From Nonomuraea sp. NBC_00507 (GTDB lineage Bacteria; Actinomycetota; Actinomycetes; Streptosporangiales; Streptosporangiaceae), in contig NZ_CP107853.1 of NCBI RefSeq assembly GCF_036013525.1, positions 4,588,001 through 4,652,000 on the forward strand: 64,000 bases of DNA, given 5' to 3'. The position numbers and the translations under genes are program-made. Below, in pieces: positions 25,258 to 33,608 of the stretch. Below the pieces are notes generated by a model, which was not told where the DNA came from, made no database searches, and worked only from the letters and a program-made list of their open reading frames with translations. Positions within the stretch are counted from its first letter, which is position 1. The number at the start of each line of letters is the position of its first letter.

Positions 25258-25368
25258 GACTCCTTCTCCTGGCAGGAAGGCGACGTCATGATGATCGACA
25301 ACCTGCTCGTCATGCACGGCAGGCACGCTTACACCGGCCCGAGAAGGATCCTGGTGGCGATGATCTGA
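25258..25368 (+). pseudogene. C-terminal remnant of a TauD/SyrP-type Fe(II)/2-oxoglutarate dioxygenase
   Basis: The plus strand encodes [20 protein letters not shown] then [15 protein letters not shown] and a stop at 25366-25368. This is the diagnostic C-terminal block of TauD/SyrP-like oxygenases, carrying the distal iron-binding His (MHGRH) and the 2-oxoglutarate-binding Arg (GPRRIL). An upstream in-frame stop at 25252-25254 ends the homology. A strong terminator follows 63 bases downstream and was probably that of the original gene. Confidence 0.65.
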
Positions 25369-25431
25369 GCGGCATCAGCGCAGCGTCCCGACGGGCTCCA
25401 TCTAGGGCGTTGGCTCCACCCGGATTGAACG

Positions 25432-25470
25432 AACGGCGGTGCCCTCTTGGGGGCACCGCCGTTTCTTCTC
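25432..25470 (+). terminator. Strong rho-independent terminator
   Basis: A perfect 13-bp stem (AACGGCGGTGCCC at 25432-25444 with its complement at 25451-25463) and a six-base loop are followed by a T-rich run. It lies downstream of the dioxygenase remnant and now terminates no intact gene. Confidence 0.85.
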
Positions 25471-25662
25471 AGAGGCTGTGTGCCAGGGTTCCTGACAGGC
25501 AAATGTGGACTTTCGTCCCCTTCCAGTGCCGCGACGTCGGCGGGCGTTGATCTTCTCGCGCCAGGCCTGTGTAGGCGATCTCCTCATCGGACGGGAGCCC
25601 ATGCGGTGCTCAAAGCTCGGTGACACAACGCTGCCCGTATGTGCTGGCGAGGGAGCTCCGCA

Positions 25663-26256
25663 TCAAGGAACCGTGAGCAGGGTGAGGAAACCGTCGAGCT
25701 GTGCGGTGAGGGTCTGGGTGGTTTCCAGGGTGGGCATGAGGGTTGCGGTGATCTGTGCGCCGAGCAGCGCGGTGAGCAGGTGCCCGATGATCTGTTCGTC
25801 GGGGATCGGCGTGCGGACCTCACCGGCTTCGCGGGCTTCGGTGAGGTAGCGCTGGAGTTGTCCGCACCACTCGCGCATGGCGTGCTCGTGCCGCGCGGCC
25901 AGGCTAGGACTGGTGAGAGCTTTGTGCCAGAAGGGGATGACGATGCGGGCCTCGTCCCGGGTTGTGTCGTCCAGCGGCAAGATCTCCTGGCAGTAGGCGC
26001 GCAGGGCCGTCAGGCCCTGCTTGCCGGCGGTGGCGGCGGCCATGCGGCGGCCGGTCTGGACGTAGATGTGCTCGAAGGCGGCGGCCAACAGGTCGTCCTT
26101 GGTCGCGAAGTACGGTTTGAGCGCTCCGTTGGCGAAGCCGGCTTCGGTGGCGATGGCGGCCATGGTGGCCGAGTCCCACCCGGTGCGGGCGATGGTGCGC
26201 CAGGTGGCCTCGATGAGCTCCACTCGGCGTTGATCGTGGTCGACGACCTTCGGCAC
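25663..26256 (-). CDS. TetR-family regulator, BetI-like C-terminal domain (197 aa)
   Basis: An N-terminal TetR helix-turn-helix (TIARTGWDSATMAAIATEAG then FANGALKPYFATKDDLLAAA) with a ligand-binding C-terminal domain of the BetI/TetR_C_6 kind (ILPLDDTTRDEARIVIPFWH). It lies 59 bases downstream of the PLP decarboxylase gene on the same strand, so they are probably co-transcribed. The perfect palindrome at 27802-27823 in front of the decarboxylase is the likely operator, giving autoregulation. Confidence 0.88.
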   Translation of the reverse strand: MPKVVDHDQRRVELIEATWRTIARTGWDSATMAAIATEAGFANGALKPYFATKDDLLAAAFEHIYVQTGRRMAAATAGKQGLTALRAYCQEILPLDDTTRDEARIVIPFWHKALTSPSLAARHEHAMREWCGQLQRYLTEAREAGEVRTPIPDEQIIGHLLTALLGAQITATLMPTLETTQTLTAQLDGFLTLLTVP

Positions 26257-26315
26257 GGCGGCTCCCTTCCGTTGGCCGATTGGAGGTCTGTACGGGCTGC
26301 TGGGTGACCGGCGGC

Positions 26316-27740
26316 TTACGTGTCGCTTTCGGCGAGCAGGTCGAGGACGTGCCGGTGCAGGGACGGCACGTGCTGCTCGGTCTCGGGTTTCATCAGCACA
26401 CTGCGCAGGATGCGGCCGTGCGGCACGTCGGCGGCCACCCGGTGTCCGCGCGCGGCCAGGGCGGCGGCGTCGACGGTGTAGGTGGCCACGAACAATGACT
26501 GCTCCGCGGGCAGCCGCATGCCCCGGGTCAGGACGTGTGCGCTGGCCAGGTCTATCTCCGACAAGCGGTCACGGGTGGGGTAGTAGGTGAGGATGTCCAG
26601 CTGCGGGGGCTGGTACAGGGTCAGCTGCTCGCCGGCCCTGATGTGCTCCGCCCAGGCCAGCGCGGCGCGCCGGCCGGGGCGCAGCGCCGCGCCCAGACCC
26701 TCGGGCGTCAACGGCAGCAGCCGTAGTGTCAGCCACAGGGCGGCGGCCGCCGCGCCGGCGCGCGAACACTCCAGAGAGATCTCACCCAGATGCAGTTCCT
26801 CGGAGGTGAAGTAGGTGTAAGGCGACTCGTGCAGGTAATGTCGCGCCGCGCCGGGGTCCTTGAACAGGACCGCGCCGCAGCCATAGGGCTGCAGGCCGTG
26901 CTTGTGCGGGTCGATGACGACCGAGTCGCACTCGGCGATGGCGGCGAAGGGGGCGGCGGCCACACCGTCGGGGCTGTCGTCGGCGATGAGACGGAAGAAC
27001 CCGCCGTAGGCGGCGTCGACGTGCACCCGCGCGCCGTAGCGCCGGCACAGCGCGACGATGTCGTGGGTGGGGTCGATCGCCCCCAGTCCGGTCGTGCCGG
27101 TGGTGGCCACCACGGTGCCGATGGCCCCGGTGCGCAGCAGCTCCTCCAAGGCCTGCAGGTCCATCGCGCCGTCGGCCGTCGTCGGGACCGTCGTGTCGTC
27201 CACTCCCAGCAGGTGGCACATGCGGGAGTGGGTGTAGTGCGCGTCAGCGCTGTAGGCCACCGCCTTGCCCGGGTGTGTCTGGCGGGCGACGAACAGTGCC
27301 TCGAGGTTGGCGATGGTGCCACTGCTGGTCAGGTGGCCCAAGTGCTGCTCGAAGCCGAACATGGCCGCCAGCTGCGCCACGACCTCCTTTTCCATCCGCG
27401 CGGTGGCCGGCCCGCCGTCCAGAGCGTGATTGTTGGGGTTGATCATCATCGCGGTCACGTAGCCGATCACCGCTGCCGGATGCGGTGGCTTGAGCATCTG
27501 ACCGACGTAGCGGGGGTGGAAGAACGGATAGTTCTCCCGCAACCGGACGCGCAGTTCCTCGGTGGCCCGCTCCAAGGCGTCCATCTCGACGTCCAAAGAC
27601 GGGTGCGGGCTGAAGCTCCCGTACTCGTCCATCCAACGAGCCATCTCCGCGACGGCGGTCTGCAACTGCTCGGCCAGTGCCGCTGCGCCCGCCGGTCCGC
27701 TGTGCAGCAACCGGCTTGCGGTGTGAGGTGTCGTCTCCAC
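26316..27740 (-). CDS. Group II PLP-dependent amino-acid decarboxylase (474 aa)
   Basis: A pyridoxal-phosphate enzyme of the glutamate/aromatic-amino-acid decarboxylase family. The PLP lysine lies in DPHKHGLQPYGCGAV, the aspartate that contacts the ring nitrogen in HVDAAYGGFF, and the aromatic substrate loop near PHPAAVIGYVTAMMINPNNH. The substrate cannot be decided from sequence; many actinomycete relatives act on aromatic amino acids or are annotated as aspartate aminotransferase-like. It is followed by a TetR regulator and preceded by a 22-bp palindrome, which suggests induction by its substrate or product. Confidence 0.88.
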   Translation of the reverse strand: METTPHTASRLLHSGPAGAAALAEQLQTAVAEMARWMDEYGSFSPHPSLDVEMDALERATEELRVRLRENYPFFHPRYVGQMLKPPHPAAVIGYVTAMMINPNNHALDGGPATARMEKEVVAQLAAMFGFEQHLGHLTSSGTIANLEALFVARQTHPGKAVAYSADAHYTHSRMCHLLGVDDTTVPTTADGAMDLQALEELLRTGAIGTVVATTGTTGLGAIDPTHDIVALCRRYGARVHVDAAYGGFFRLIADDSPDGVAAAPFAAIAECDSVVIDPHKHGLQPYGCGAVLFKDPGAARHYLHESPYTYFTSEELHLGEISLECSRAGAAAAALWLTLRLLPLTPEGLGAALRPGRRAALAWAEHIRAGEQLTLYQPPQLDILTYYPTRDRLSEIDLASAHVLTRGMRLPAEQSLFVATYTVDAAALAARGHRVAADVPHGRILRSVLMKPETEQHVPSLHRHVLDLLAESDT

Positions 27741-27801
27741 GACGTTCCCCCTTCCTCACCGTCACCGCACCGAGACCGGGGAGGACGGAAACCGAGAATC
27801 T

Positions 27802-27823
27802 TTTTTCTATGGTCATAGAAAAA
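27802..27823. promoter_or_regulatory. Perfect 22-bp palindrome, likely TetR operator
   Basis: TTTTTCTATG-GT-CATAGAAAAA is a perfect inverted repeat (10-bp arms, two-base centre) 62 bases upstream of the decarboxylase start. It is strikingly AT-rich for this genome. The TetR gene at the end of the same transcript is the best candidate ligand. Confidence 0.75.
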
Positions 27824-28055
27824 CTGTGGCCAACGGTAGCGCCGGGCCCCCGGACGGGTCAACGGTCGGCAACCGCTCCCAGCTGCGGCCCCGGCCTGCA
27901 GCACTCGGTGCTTGCGGCGCCGATGACAGCCGCACCGGCCGATCTCGAGTCCTGTAGCGGACTCTGCAGATTCCGGTGGTACGGTCCACCGCCGTGCCGC
28001 CGAGGGTGGTGAGCGACGTGGCTACTCGCGCAACGTGCAGAATCGTGCGAAAGAA

Positions 28056-28400
28056 AGCTTGAGCACGCAGAAACTCACGCCAGGTCGGTCCCGAACGTCG
28101 CGGCGCGGGATCGATGCCGGCCCTCTTCAAGGTGAGCCACACCGTAGAAGCGCCCGCCCGGTAGCCCAGAGTGGCAAGTTCGCCAGCGATTCGCCGGTAA
28201 CCCCACAGCGGATTCTCCCCGGCCAGACGAAGCACCGAGGTCCGGATGGAGGCGCGGGTGGATGGCCGACCCTGGCTACAGCGCTTGAACGTCCAGCGCC
28301 GCTGTACCAGATCGGCGTGCCAGCGCAGCAGCGTCCCCGGCGTCACGAACAAACGCCGACGACCGGCGGGAGGCAGCAGGTGTCGTCGAGACCCACGCAC
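28056..28400 (-). mobile_element. Integrase-type IS transposase, central remnant
   Basis: The minus strand encodes VTPGTLLRWHADLVQRRWTF, then SVLRLAGENPLWGYRRIAGE and GIDPAPRRSGPTWREFLRAQ. These are the blocks between the helix-turn-helix and the DDE core of IS481/IS3-like transposases. It stops exactly before the first catalytic aspartate region. The start of the family and the DDE core are missing. Confidence 0.75.
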
Positions 28401-28518
28401 CACGTTCAGTGGTCGACCAGTGGAGCCACTGATGAGGCGTTCCAACGCGTTCCACAGTGCGGCTCTGTCGATCGTGTCATGTACTGGAGGGGGCGTGCTT
28501 GCGCAGGTCGACCGAGTC

Positions 28519-29814
28519 CTATCCCACCCAGCCGGGGGCCTGCGCCCGCAGGAGCCGGCGTAGCCACATCGCGGTGCCGCCGCCCACCATTTTCTCCACC
28601 GGAGGCGGCAGGTGGGCGGCGAGAGAGGCGTAGCTGATCGCCTGGTTCAGCGCGCATAGCGGCGCGGCCACCTTCCAGGCGGCCCGCAGCCTTTCAGGCG
28701 AGTCGAAGTCCGCCCAGCGCGCCAAATACCCGTCGAGCGCGCTGACGCCGGGCTGGAAGAATTGGCTGCTCAGGTCGAGGAACGGGTGCGCGATTGCGGC
28801 ATCCGTCCAGTCAAAGAACAGGTAGCCGAGCGGCCCCTGCGCCACGTTGCCCAGATGCAGGTCCCCGTGGACCAAGGAGTACGGCACAGCGAAGCCGGTC
28901 AGCTCCGCGCACGCGGCCATCAGCCCGGGCATGGACTCGCGCAACTGGGCGGCCTCCTCGGCCGTCACCCAGGTGGCCGGATCGCACCAGGTCGGCGGTG
29001 CGGCATGATCCACTTCGCCGAGCCATGTGATCTGCCCGGACAGCCACGGCAGTCGGCGATCGAGGCACCCGGCGCTCCGCAGCTCCGGCAGCCGCTCGAC
29101 TGACTCCACCTGGAGAGCTGCGTAGGAGCTCAGCATCTCAGCGTTGACCTCGTCGAACGCGTGTCGGATCGCCGGGCCGAAGTCGGCGAGTGCGAGCAGC
29201 CGCCTGTCGCCGTGGTGGCCGAGAACGGTGGGCACCTGAGCGGGGAAGAGCTTGTCCAGGACGGCGGTGACTGCTCCCTCGTCGGCGAAGAGCGGGGTGG
29301 CGACGGAAGACTTGACGTAGACGTCGCCGTGCGGCGTGGCCGCCCGCAGCACCGCGGACAGATCCCAGAGGCGCACCTGCTCAAGCCGGTCGTCGAGGTC
29401 GAGCCCGAGGTCCGCGCTCAGCCACTCGGCCACGCCGTCGATCCATCGCGGATCCGTCCATGGCGGACCGCCGTCGAGGCTGGCCTCGACGGCACTGACC
29501 CAGGTGGCTGGTTCGGCGTGCCGGTCGCCGCGTCCTGCGCCGCTCAGCGGCCTTTGCGAAGGGACGTTTCCGCCCGTGCGCGGCGTGGCGACGAGGGTGC
29601 ACCGGATGATGCGTGCCGTCTCGTCCGTCTCCGCGCCGCTCAGCCGGAGCACGGCGGCGTCGATCCCGGTCTGCTTGCGCAGGGCCGCCAGCGCCTGCCC
29701 GGGCTTGTCGGGCTCGACCCTTCCGACCAGCTCGGTCTTCAGTGCCAAGACCCGGGTGTCATCGTCCCAGACGATCAGCCAGTCGATCCGCGTGTGCCAC
29801 TCGGTCTCGTTCAT
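28519..29814 (-). CDS. Aminoglycoside phosphotransferase-fold protein (431 aa)
   Basis: Residues about 160-400 have the APH/choline-kinase fold. The catalytic loop is LVHGDLHLGNVAQG and the metal-binding motif is YLFFDWTDAAIAHPFLDLSS. The N-terminal 150 residues are an extension (WLIVWDDDTRVLALKTELVG) that may be a NUDIX- or substrate-recognition-like region; I do not recognise it. The family phosphorylates hydroxylated small molecules, including antibiotics, with ATP or GTP. Neighbours give no clue to the substrate. Confidence 0.8.
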   Translation of the reverse strand: MNETEWHTRIDWLIVWDDDTRVLALKTELVGRVEPDKPGQALAALRKQTGIDAAVLRLSGAETDETARIIRCTLVATPRTGGNVPSQRPLSGAGRGDRHAEPATWVSAVEASLDGGPPWTDPRWIDGVAEWLSADLGLDLDDRLEQVRLWDLSAVLRAATPHGDVYVKSSVATPLFADEGAVTAVLDKLFPAQVPTVLGHHGDRRLLALADFGPAIRHAFDEVNAEMLSSYAALQVESVERLPELRSAGCLDRRLPWLSGQITWLGEVDHAAPPTWCDPATWVTAEEAAQLRESMPGLMAACAELTGFAVPYSLVHGDLHLGNVAQGPLGYLFFDWTDAAIAHPFLDLSSQFFQPGVSALDGYLARWADFDSPERLRAAWKVAAPLCALNQAISYASLAAHLPPPVEKMVGGGTAMWLRRLLRAQAPGWVG

Positions 29815-29979
29815 CGGCTGCGACGGAATCCGACGCGCTGCAGTGCGCCATGGTCGTGCAGCATGTCGAAGCTGATGATGACGGTGCGGGGCTCTTGCCT
29901 CGCGGCGAGCGACCGTGAGTGCTTGTCAGCCACAGGTCTCCTGTCGGGTCGCGGAGGGCAAAACCGGCGTGGCGGCGGC

Positions 29980-31056
29980 TCACGATGGTTTGATGATGTG
30001 GAGGTCTTCGGGCTTCGCGTGGCCGCCGATGACCGTGTTGTAGATCTTTTGCAGGGCCTCTGGCCCGGTGTGTTCGACGATGCGCAGCCACGCCGACGCG
30101 GCGACGAAGTCGCGCATCGCGGTGTCCATGCGTTGGAGCAGCTCGGTGCCGCCGATGCCGGCGGACAGGCTGCGGACCCGCTCGGGCGCGAAGAACAGTG
30201 CGGGCGTGGGACCGGGCAGGTCACCGCCGTGTGCGGGCGCGTCCCAGTGGGTGGCTCCGACAATGATGCTGTGAGTGAGATGGTGAGCGAATCGCTGATG
30301 CACCGCGGCGACCACATCGGGATTACCGGCGAAGTCGACGAAGGCCACGGGGCCATGGAGGTTCTGATCGGCGATCGCGTCGTAGGAGACGAGCTGGTGA
30401 TAGAGCCCACGCCGGGTCAGTGCAGCGACCTTGTCGGCCGCGGTCAGGCCGACCACGGGGATCTGGCGGCGGTGCAGCAGCCAGGCCAGTCCCATCGCGG
30501 TCTTGCTGGAGGCGCTGGAGAGCACGACCGTGGTGGGTGCCGCAGACGGAGCCGGTTCCGCCTGGGATAGGTCGTGGTCGAGCAGGTAGGCGGTGGAAAA
30601 CAGCGGCCGCCACACGGCTCGATGGTTGTCGAAGGGATCAGCCGGCATCGCGGCGTAGGTGTTGTAGGTCGCCGACCCTTCGGCGCGGTGTGCCGCGGTG
30701 TCGACGTACGCCCGGTCAGGCACGTCGGCGCGAGCGCTGCCGGGGGTCAGCCGCATCGTGACGTGAGTGGACATCGGCAGGTAGCCGTACACCCGGAGGC
30801 CTTCTGCGACGCCCGGCGCGCGCGAGCGCACCACCCGGGCGAATCCCCAGCAGGGCAGCCGGCCCCAGCCGTGCGGAGCTGGAAAGAACCGCCAGTAACC
30901 GAAGCTGTCGCCAACCCTTCCATAGGTGATGTTGTTGCTGGTGAGGGCGAATCGTTCGACCTCCAGCAGAACCTCACCGTCTACCAGCTCTGGTGCCGGC
31001 ATCGGTCGTACCTCGGTCTTACTCAGATCATCTCGGGCGGTGAGCAGATCCCACAT
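29980..31056 (-). CDS. DUF2855 family protein (358 aa)
   Basis: Matches the pattern of DUF2855 proteins: LLEVERFALTSNNITYGRVG near the N-terminus, then GWGRLPCWGFARVV, and a central TTVVLSSASSKTAMGLAWLL segment like a medium-chain reductase nucleotide-binding turn. Function is not established; an MDR-related oxidoreductase fold is likely. The ATG at 31056 follows AAGGAGA; the open frame begins 11 codons earlier without a ribosome site. Confidence 0.85.
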   Translation of the reverse strand: MWDLLTARDDLSKTEVRPMPAPELVDGEVLLEVERFALTSNNITYGRVGDSFGYWRFFPAPHGWGRLPCWGFARVVRSRAPGVAEGLRVYGYLPMSTHVTMRLTPGSARADVPDRAYVDTAAHRAEGSATYNTYAAMPADPFDNHRAVWRPLFSTAYLLDHDLSQAEPAPSAAPTTVVLSSASSKTAMGLAWLLHRRQIPVVGLTAADKVAALTRRGLYHQLVSYDAIADQNLHGPVAFVDFAGNPDVVAAVHQRFAHHLTHSIIVGATHWDAPAHGGDLPGPTPALFFAPERVRSLSAGIGGTELLQRMDTAMRDFVAASAWLRIVEHTGPEALQKIYNTVIGGHAKPEDLHIIKPS

Positions 31057-31250
31057 GGTGACTTCTCCTTGACTCGATGGGTGCCGCAATGGCGTAAGGA
31101 ATGCGTGGGCGGCTGCCGGTTTTCTCTCTCGATGCGGGCTCGCTTCGAGATGCTCAGGGGTGCCCGGCGGTCTGGACTGCGTGATCGTGTGCGGAGCGTC
31201 GCGTTATCAGGTCCGGGTCTCGTCGAGCGTGGCCCACTTCAGACCAATGG

Positions 31251-31547
31251 TCACTTCACTCTGGCCGATTCTGTCCATTGCCACCCCACCGTCCAAGCCA
31301 GAGTGCCCTGGGACGAGAACGTCCACGCTGTGTTTGTTCCGCACGAGCCTTCTGACGACCGGTGGTCGGCGTGGCATATGGTTCGCGGTCTTCGGGCGAT
31401 GTAGTCCCGGCCGTCGCGGATGTGCAGCAGGGGGATGGTGAACGCCTGCCCGGAGCGCCGGCCGTGCACGGTCAGCCGGAGTACGTCGCCGCCGCGGAAG
31501 CGATGCCCGAAGCGGGCCTGGGTGCGGCGGAAGAGGAAGGTGTGCAA
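31251..31547 (-). pseudogene. Deazaflavin-dependent nitroreductase (DUF385) remnant
   Basis: The frame reads FLFRRTQARFGHRFRGGDVL then LRLTVHGRRSGQAFTIPLLH and IRDGRDYIA, the N-terminal third of F420-dependent nitroreductase-family proteins. The family similarity then stops at about 31380 and the rest is unrelated. The only start is a TTG without a ribosome site. It lies 46 bases behind the hemerythrin gene. The same two domains are fused in one protein at 60612-61439. Confidence 0.6.
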
Positions 31548-31593
31548 CTGGCGGCGTTGCGGCTGGTCCAGGTGAGCACGCTCGCCCGGGTGG

Positions 31594-32334
31594 TCACGGC
31601 CGATCCGCCGGGGACACGTGATGGAAGGTACGCCGCTCGGCGCGGGCGAAGCGCCGGGCGAGCACTCTGCCGGCGGCGCGCAGGACGGGGCCTCCTGGCA
31701 TCAGACGCACGGCGTGTGGGGGGAGCCCGTGCAGGATCCAGCCGAGCACCGCGGGGATGTCACGCGGACTGTATTGGGCGCCGAAGTGCTCCTTGTCGAG
31801 GCGCTCCCAGTCATGCTGGGTGAGGTGGGCCTGGACGAGTGTCATCGCGTCGCGCTCTTCGTGGGCGAGGTGCGCCAGCAGCAGGTCGCGCAGCTCGGCG
31901 GTGTGCCCGGCGAGATCTCGGCGCACCTGGGCGTCGCCGGCGCGGGCGAGCGTGGCGAATCCGGTGTCGCACGCGTGGAGCAGGGGGTCGATGTGCTTGT
32001 GCTCGGCGGACATGGCGGCCAGCACGGCGCCCGCCTCGGCGCCGCGGGCGCGTTCTAACAGCAGCGGCCACAGCCCGGTGTCCTCACCCAGGTGGTGCTT
32101 GTGCAGGGTGCTGGAGAACAGCTGCCACCGGCGGCTGAGGCGGGTCCAGCACTGCCGGTCCTCGATCGGGGTGGCGGTGGTGGCGGCGGCGAACAGGTCG
32201 AGGTCCCGCCGGAAGGCGCGGTGCATGAGGTACATGCCCGCGACGTCGACGGGACCGGGCGGCGCGGCGGCCTGACCGGTGAGGAGCAACTGCCCGGTGT
32301 GGGGGGCGGTGGCGGGAGGGGAAGAGGCTGGCAT
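31594..32334 (-). CDS. Hemerythrin HHE domain protein (246 aa)
   Basis: A hemerythrin-like four-helix protein with iron-ligand motifs MHRAFRRDLDLF, LHKHHLGEDTGLWPLL, EHKHIDPLLHACD and HLAHEERDAM. Such domains bind a di-iron centre and sense or carry O2, NO or peroxide. The C-terminal 80 residues (WILHGLPPHAVRLMPGGPVL) are an extension seen in actinobacterial members. It is divergent from a TetR gene across a 59-bp region holding a strong promoter, and is followed by a nitroreductase remnant. Confidence 0.85.
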   Translation of the reverse strand: MPASSPPATAPHTGQLLLTGQAAAPPGPVDVAGMYLMHRAFRRDLDLFAAATTATPIEDRQCWTRLSRRWQLFSSTLHKHHLGEDTGLWPLLLERARGAEAGAVLAAMSAEHKHIDPLLHACDTGFATLARAGDAQVRRDLAGHTAELRDLLLAHLAHEERDAMTLVQAHLTQHDWERLDKEHFGAQYSPRDIPAVLGWILHGLPPHAVRLMPGGPVLRAAGRVLARRFARAERRTFHHVSPADRP

Positions 32335-32393
32335 GATCGCTCCTTTTGGGTTTAGTCGCTATAATATGAATTAAGTTGCGGTAAAGTCAATCC
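32335..32393. promoter_or_regulatory. Hemerythrin promoter overlapping a probable TetR operator
   Basis: On the minus strand, TTGACT (32390-32385), an 18-bp spacer and TATTAT (32366-32361) make a good promoter for the hemerythrin gene. Imperfect arms TTTAGTCGC and GCGGTAAA (written on the plus strand) flank it and would suit the divergent TetR regulator. On the plus strand, TATAAT at 32360-32365 could serve the TetR gene. Confidence 0.6.
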
Positions 32394-33023
32394 ATGACTG
32401 AGCGAAGGCGGGCGTACCACTCGGCCTTGCGCGCCGAGCAGGCGGAGCGCACGAGGGTGGCCGTGATCGCCGCCGCCACCGAATGCTTCGTCGGCCAGGG
32501 CTACGCGGAGACGACGATGAAGGACATCGCCGAGCGGGCGGGGGTCTCCGCGCCGACCGTGTACGCGCAGGGCAGCAAGGCGGCGCTGCTCCTGGCCGTG
32601 GTCGACGTGAGCATCGCCGGCGACGCCACTGCTGGGCCGCTGATACAGCACGACCGGTTCCGGCAGTTGCTCGATGAACGGGACAAGGAGAGAAAGCTAC
32701 GCCTGATGGCGCGAATCGCGCAGGATTGGCTGCCCCGGGTCGGGCCGGTGATGCGGGTGTTCCGGGAGGCCGCGGCGGGCGATCTGGAGATCGCCGAGGC
32801 ATGGGAGGACTACGAGCGGCGCCGCTACACCGACGCCCGGGCCATCATCGAATCCTTCTCCAGCCTGCTGCGCCCGGGACTGACCGTCGAACGTGCCACC
32901 GACATCTACTGGGCGACTTTCACCACTCACACGGCGGAGGCGTTCATGGCCGGCAGGAAATGGGAACTGCGCGAGTACGCCGACTGGCTGGCAGACGCGA
33001 TGGACCGCCTCCTGCTCCGCTGA
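32394..33023 (+). CDS. TetR-family regulator (209 aa)
   Basis: A TetR helix-turn-helix (CFVGQGYAETTMKDIAERAG then VSAPTVYAQGSKAALLLAVV) with a helical C-terminal sensor domain. It is divergent from the hemerythrin gene and probably represses it, given the promoter and operator-like arms in the 59-bp gap. The ligand is unknown. The start at 32394 is close to the operator, so a short leader is expected. Confidence 0.85.
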   Translation: MTERRRAYHSALRAEQAERTRVAVIAAATECFVGQGYAETTMKDIAERAGVSAPTVYAQGSKAALLLAVVDVSIAGDATAGPLIQHDRFRQLLDERDKERKLRLMARIAQDWLPRVGPVMRVFREAAAGDLEIAEAWEDYERRRYTDARAIIESFSSLLRPGLTVERATDIYWATFTTHTAEAFMAGRKWELREYADWLADAMDRLLLR

Positions 33024-33449
33024 CGCGGCGGACTGCCACTGCAAGCGATCCTTGCTCTGATCAGGGCCTGAGAAACCCGCGGAGCGCAGGAGGACCCATG
33101 AAGGACGGCAACGGGGCAGGGAATGCCGCGGGAGATTCTCTGCCCGGAGGATCATCGTGGCGCTGATCTCGGTGGACATCGCGGCCATCGCGAACCAGCA
33201 AATGCCGCTTGAAATTCGAGCCTGGGGTGTGAGCTGGGGCTTTGCGGCAGCGTGAGCGGGTCTGGGAGCCTTGCGAGGTGCTGTTGTCCCTCGCTTACAT
33301 GATCGTGCGGCGGGTGCTGGAGCTGATCGTCGTGCCGTCACAGGGTGCGGTCGTCGCCTGAGGCGTAGCGGTTCCATGGACTCCCGGCCTCGGAGGCGAC
33401 GCATGTCGGCGTACTCCCTGGTGTGCAGGGGCGAAAGTACAGTCCGATG
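33024..33449. other. Stretch without a recognisable gene
   Basis: Only short frames occur here, such as MKDGNGAGNAAGDSL from 33098 behind an AGGAGG site. No family is recognised. It lies between an intact TetR gene and two remnants, and is probably decayed sequence. Confidence 0.3.
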
Positions 33450-33583
33450 CTCGAACCATCGGCCAGTACGGCTGCGGCCACCCCTTCTGGTCACCGCCGC
33501 CCGGAGTCACGTCTTTCCTGTTCTACGACCCCGATGGCGCCCTCATCCAGGCGATCGGCATACCAAGCGATCAACTCGCATAA
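33450..33583 (+). pseudogene. Glyoxalase/VOC-type C-terminal remnant
   Basis: The frame reads HPFWSPPPGVTSFLFYDPDG then ALIQAIGIP and a stop at 33581-33583. GV-SFLFYDPDG-LIQ is the C-terminal strand block of vicinal-oxygen-chelate proteins, which carries the metal-binding Glu in full members. Everything N-terminal is missing. Confidence 0.55.
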
Positions 33584-33608
33584 GCGCATCCTCCGAAGGA
33601 GACGACCC

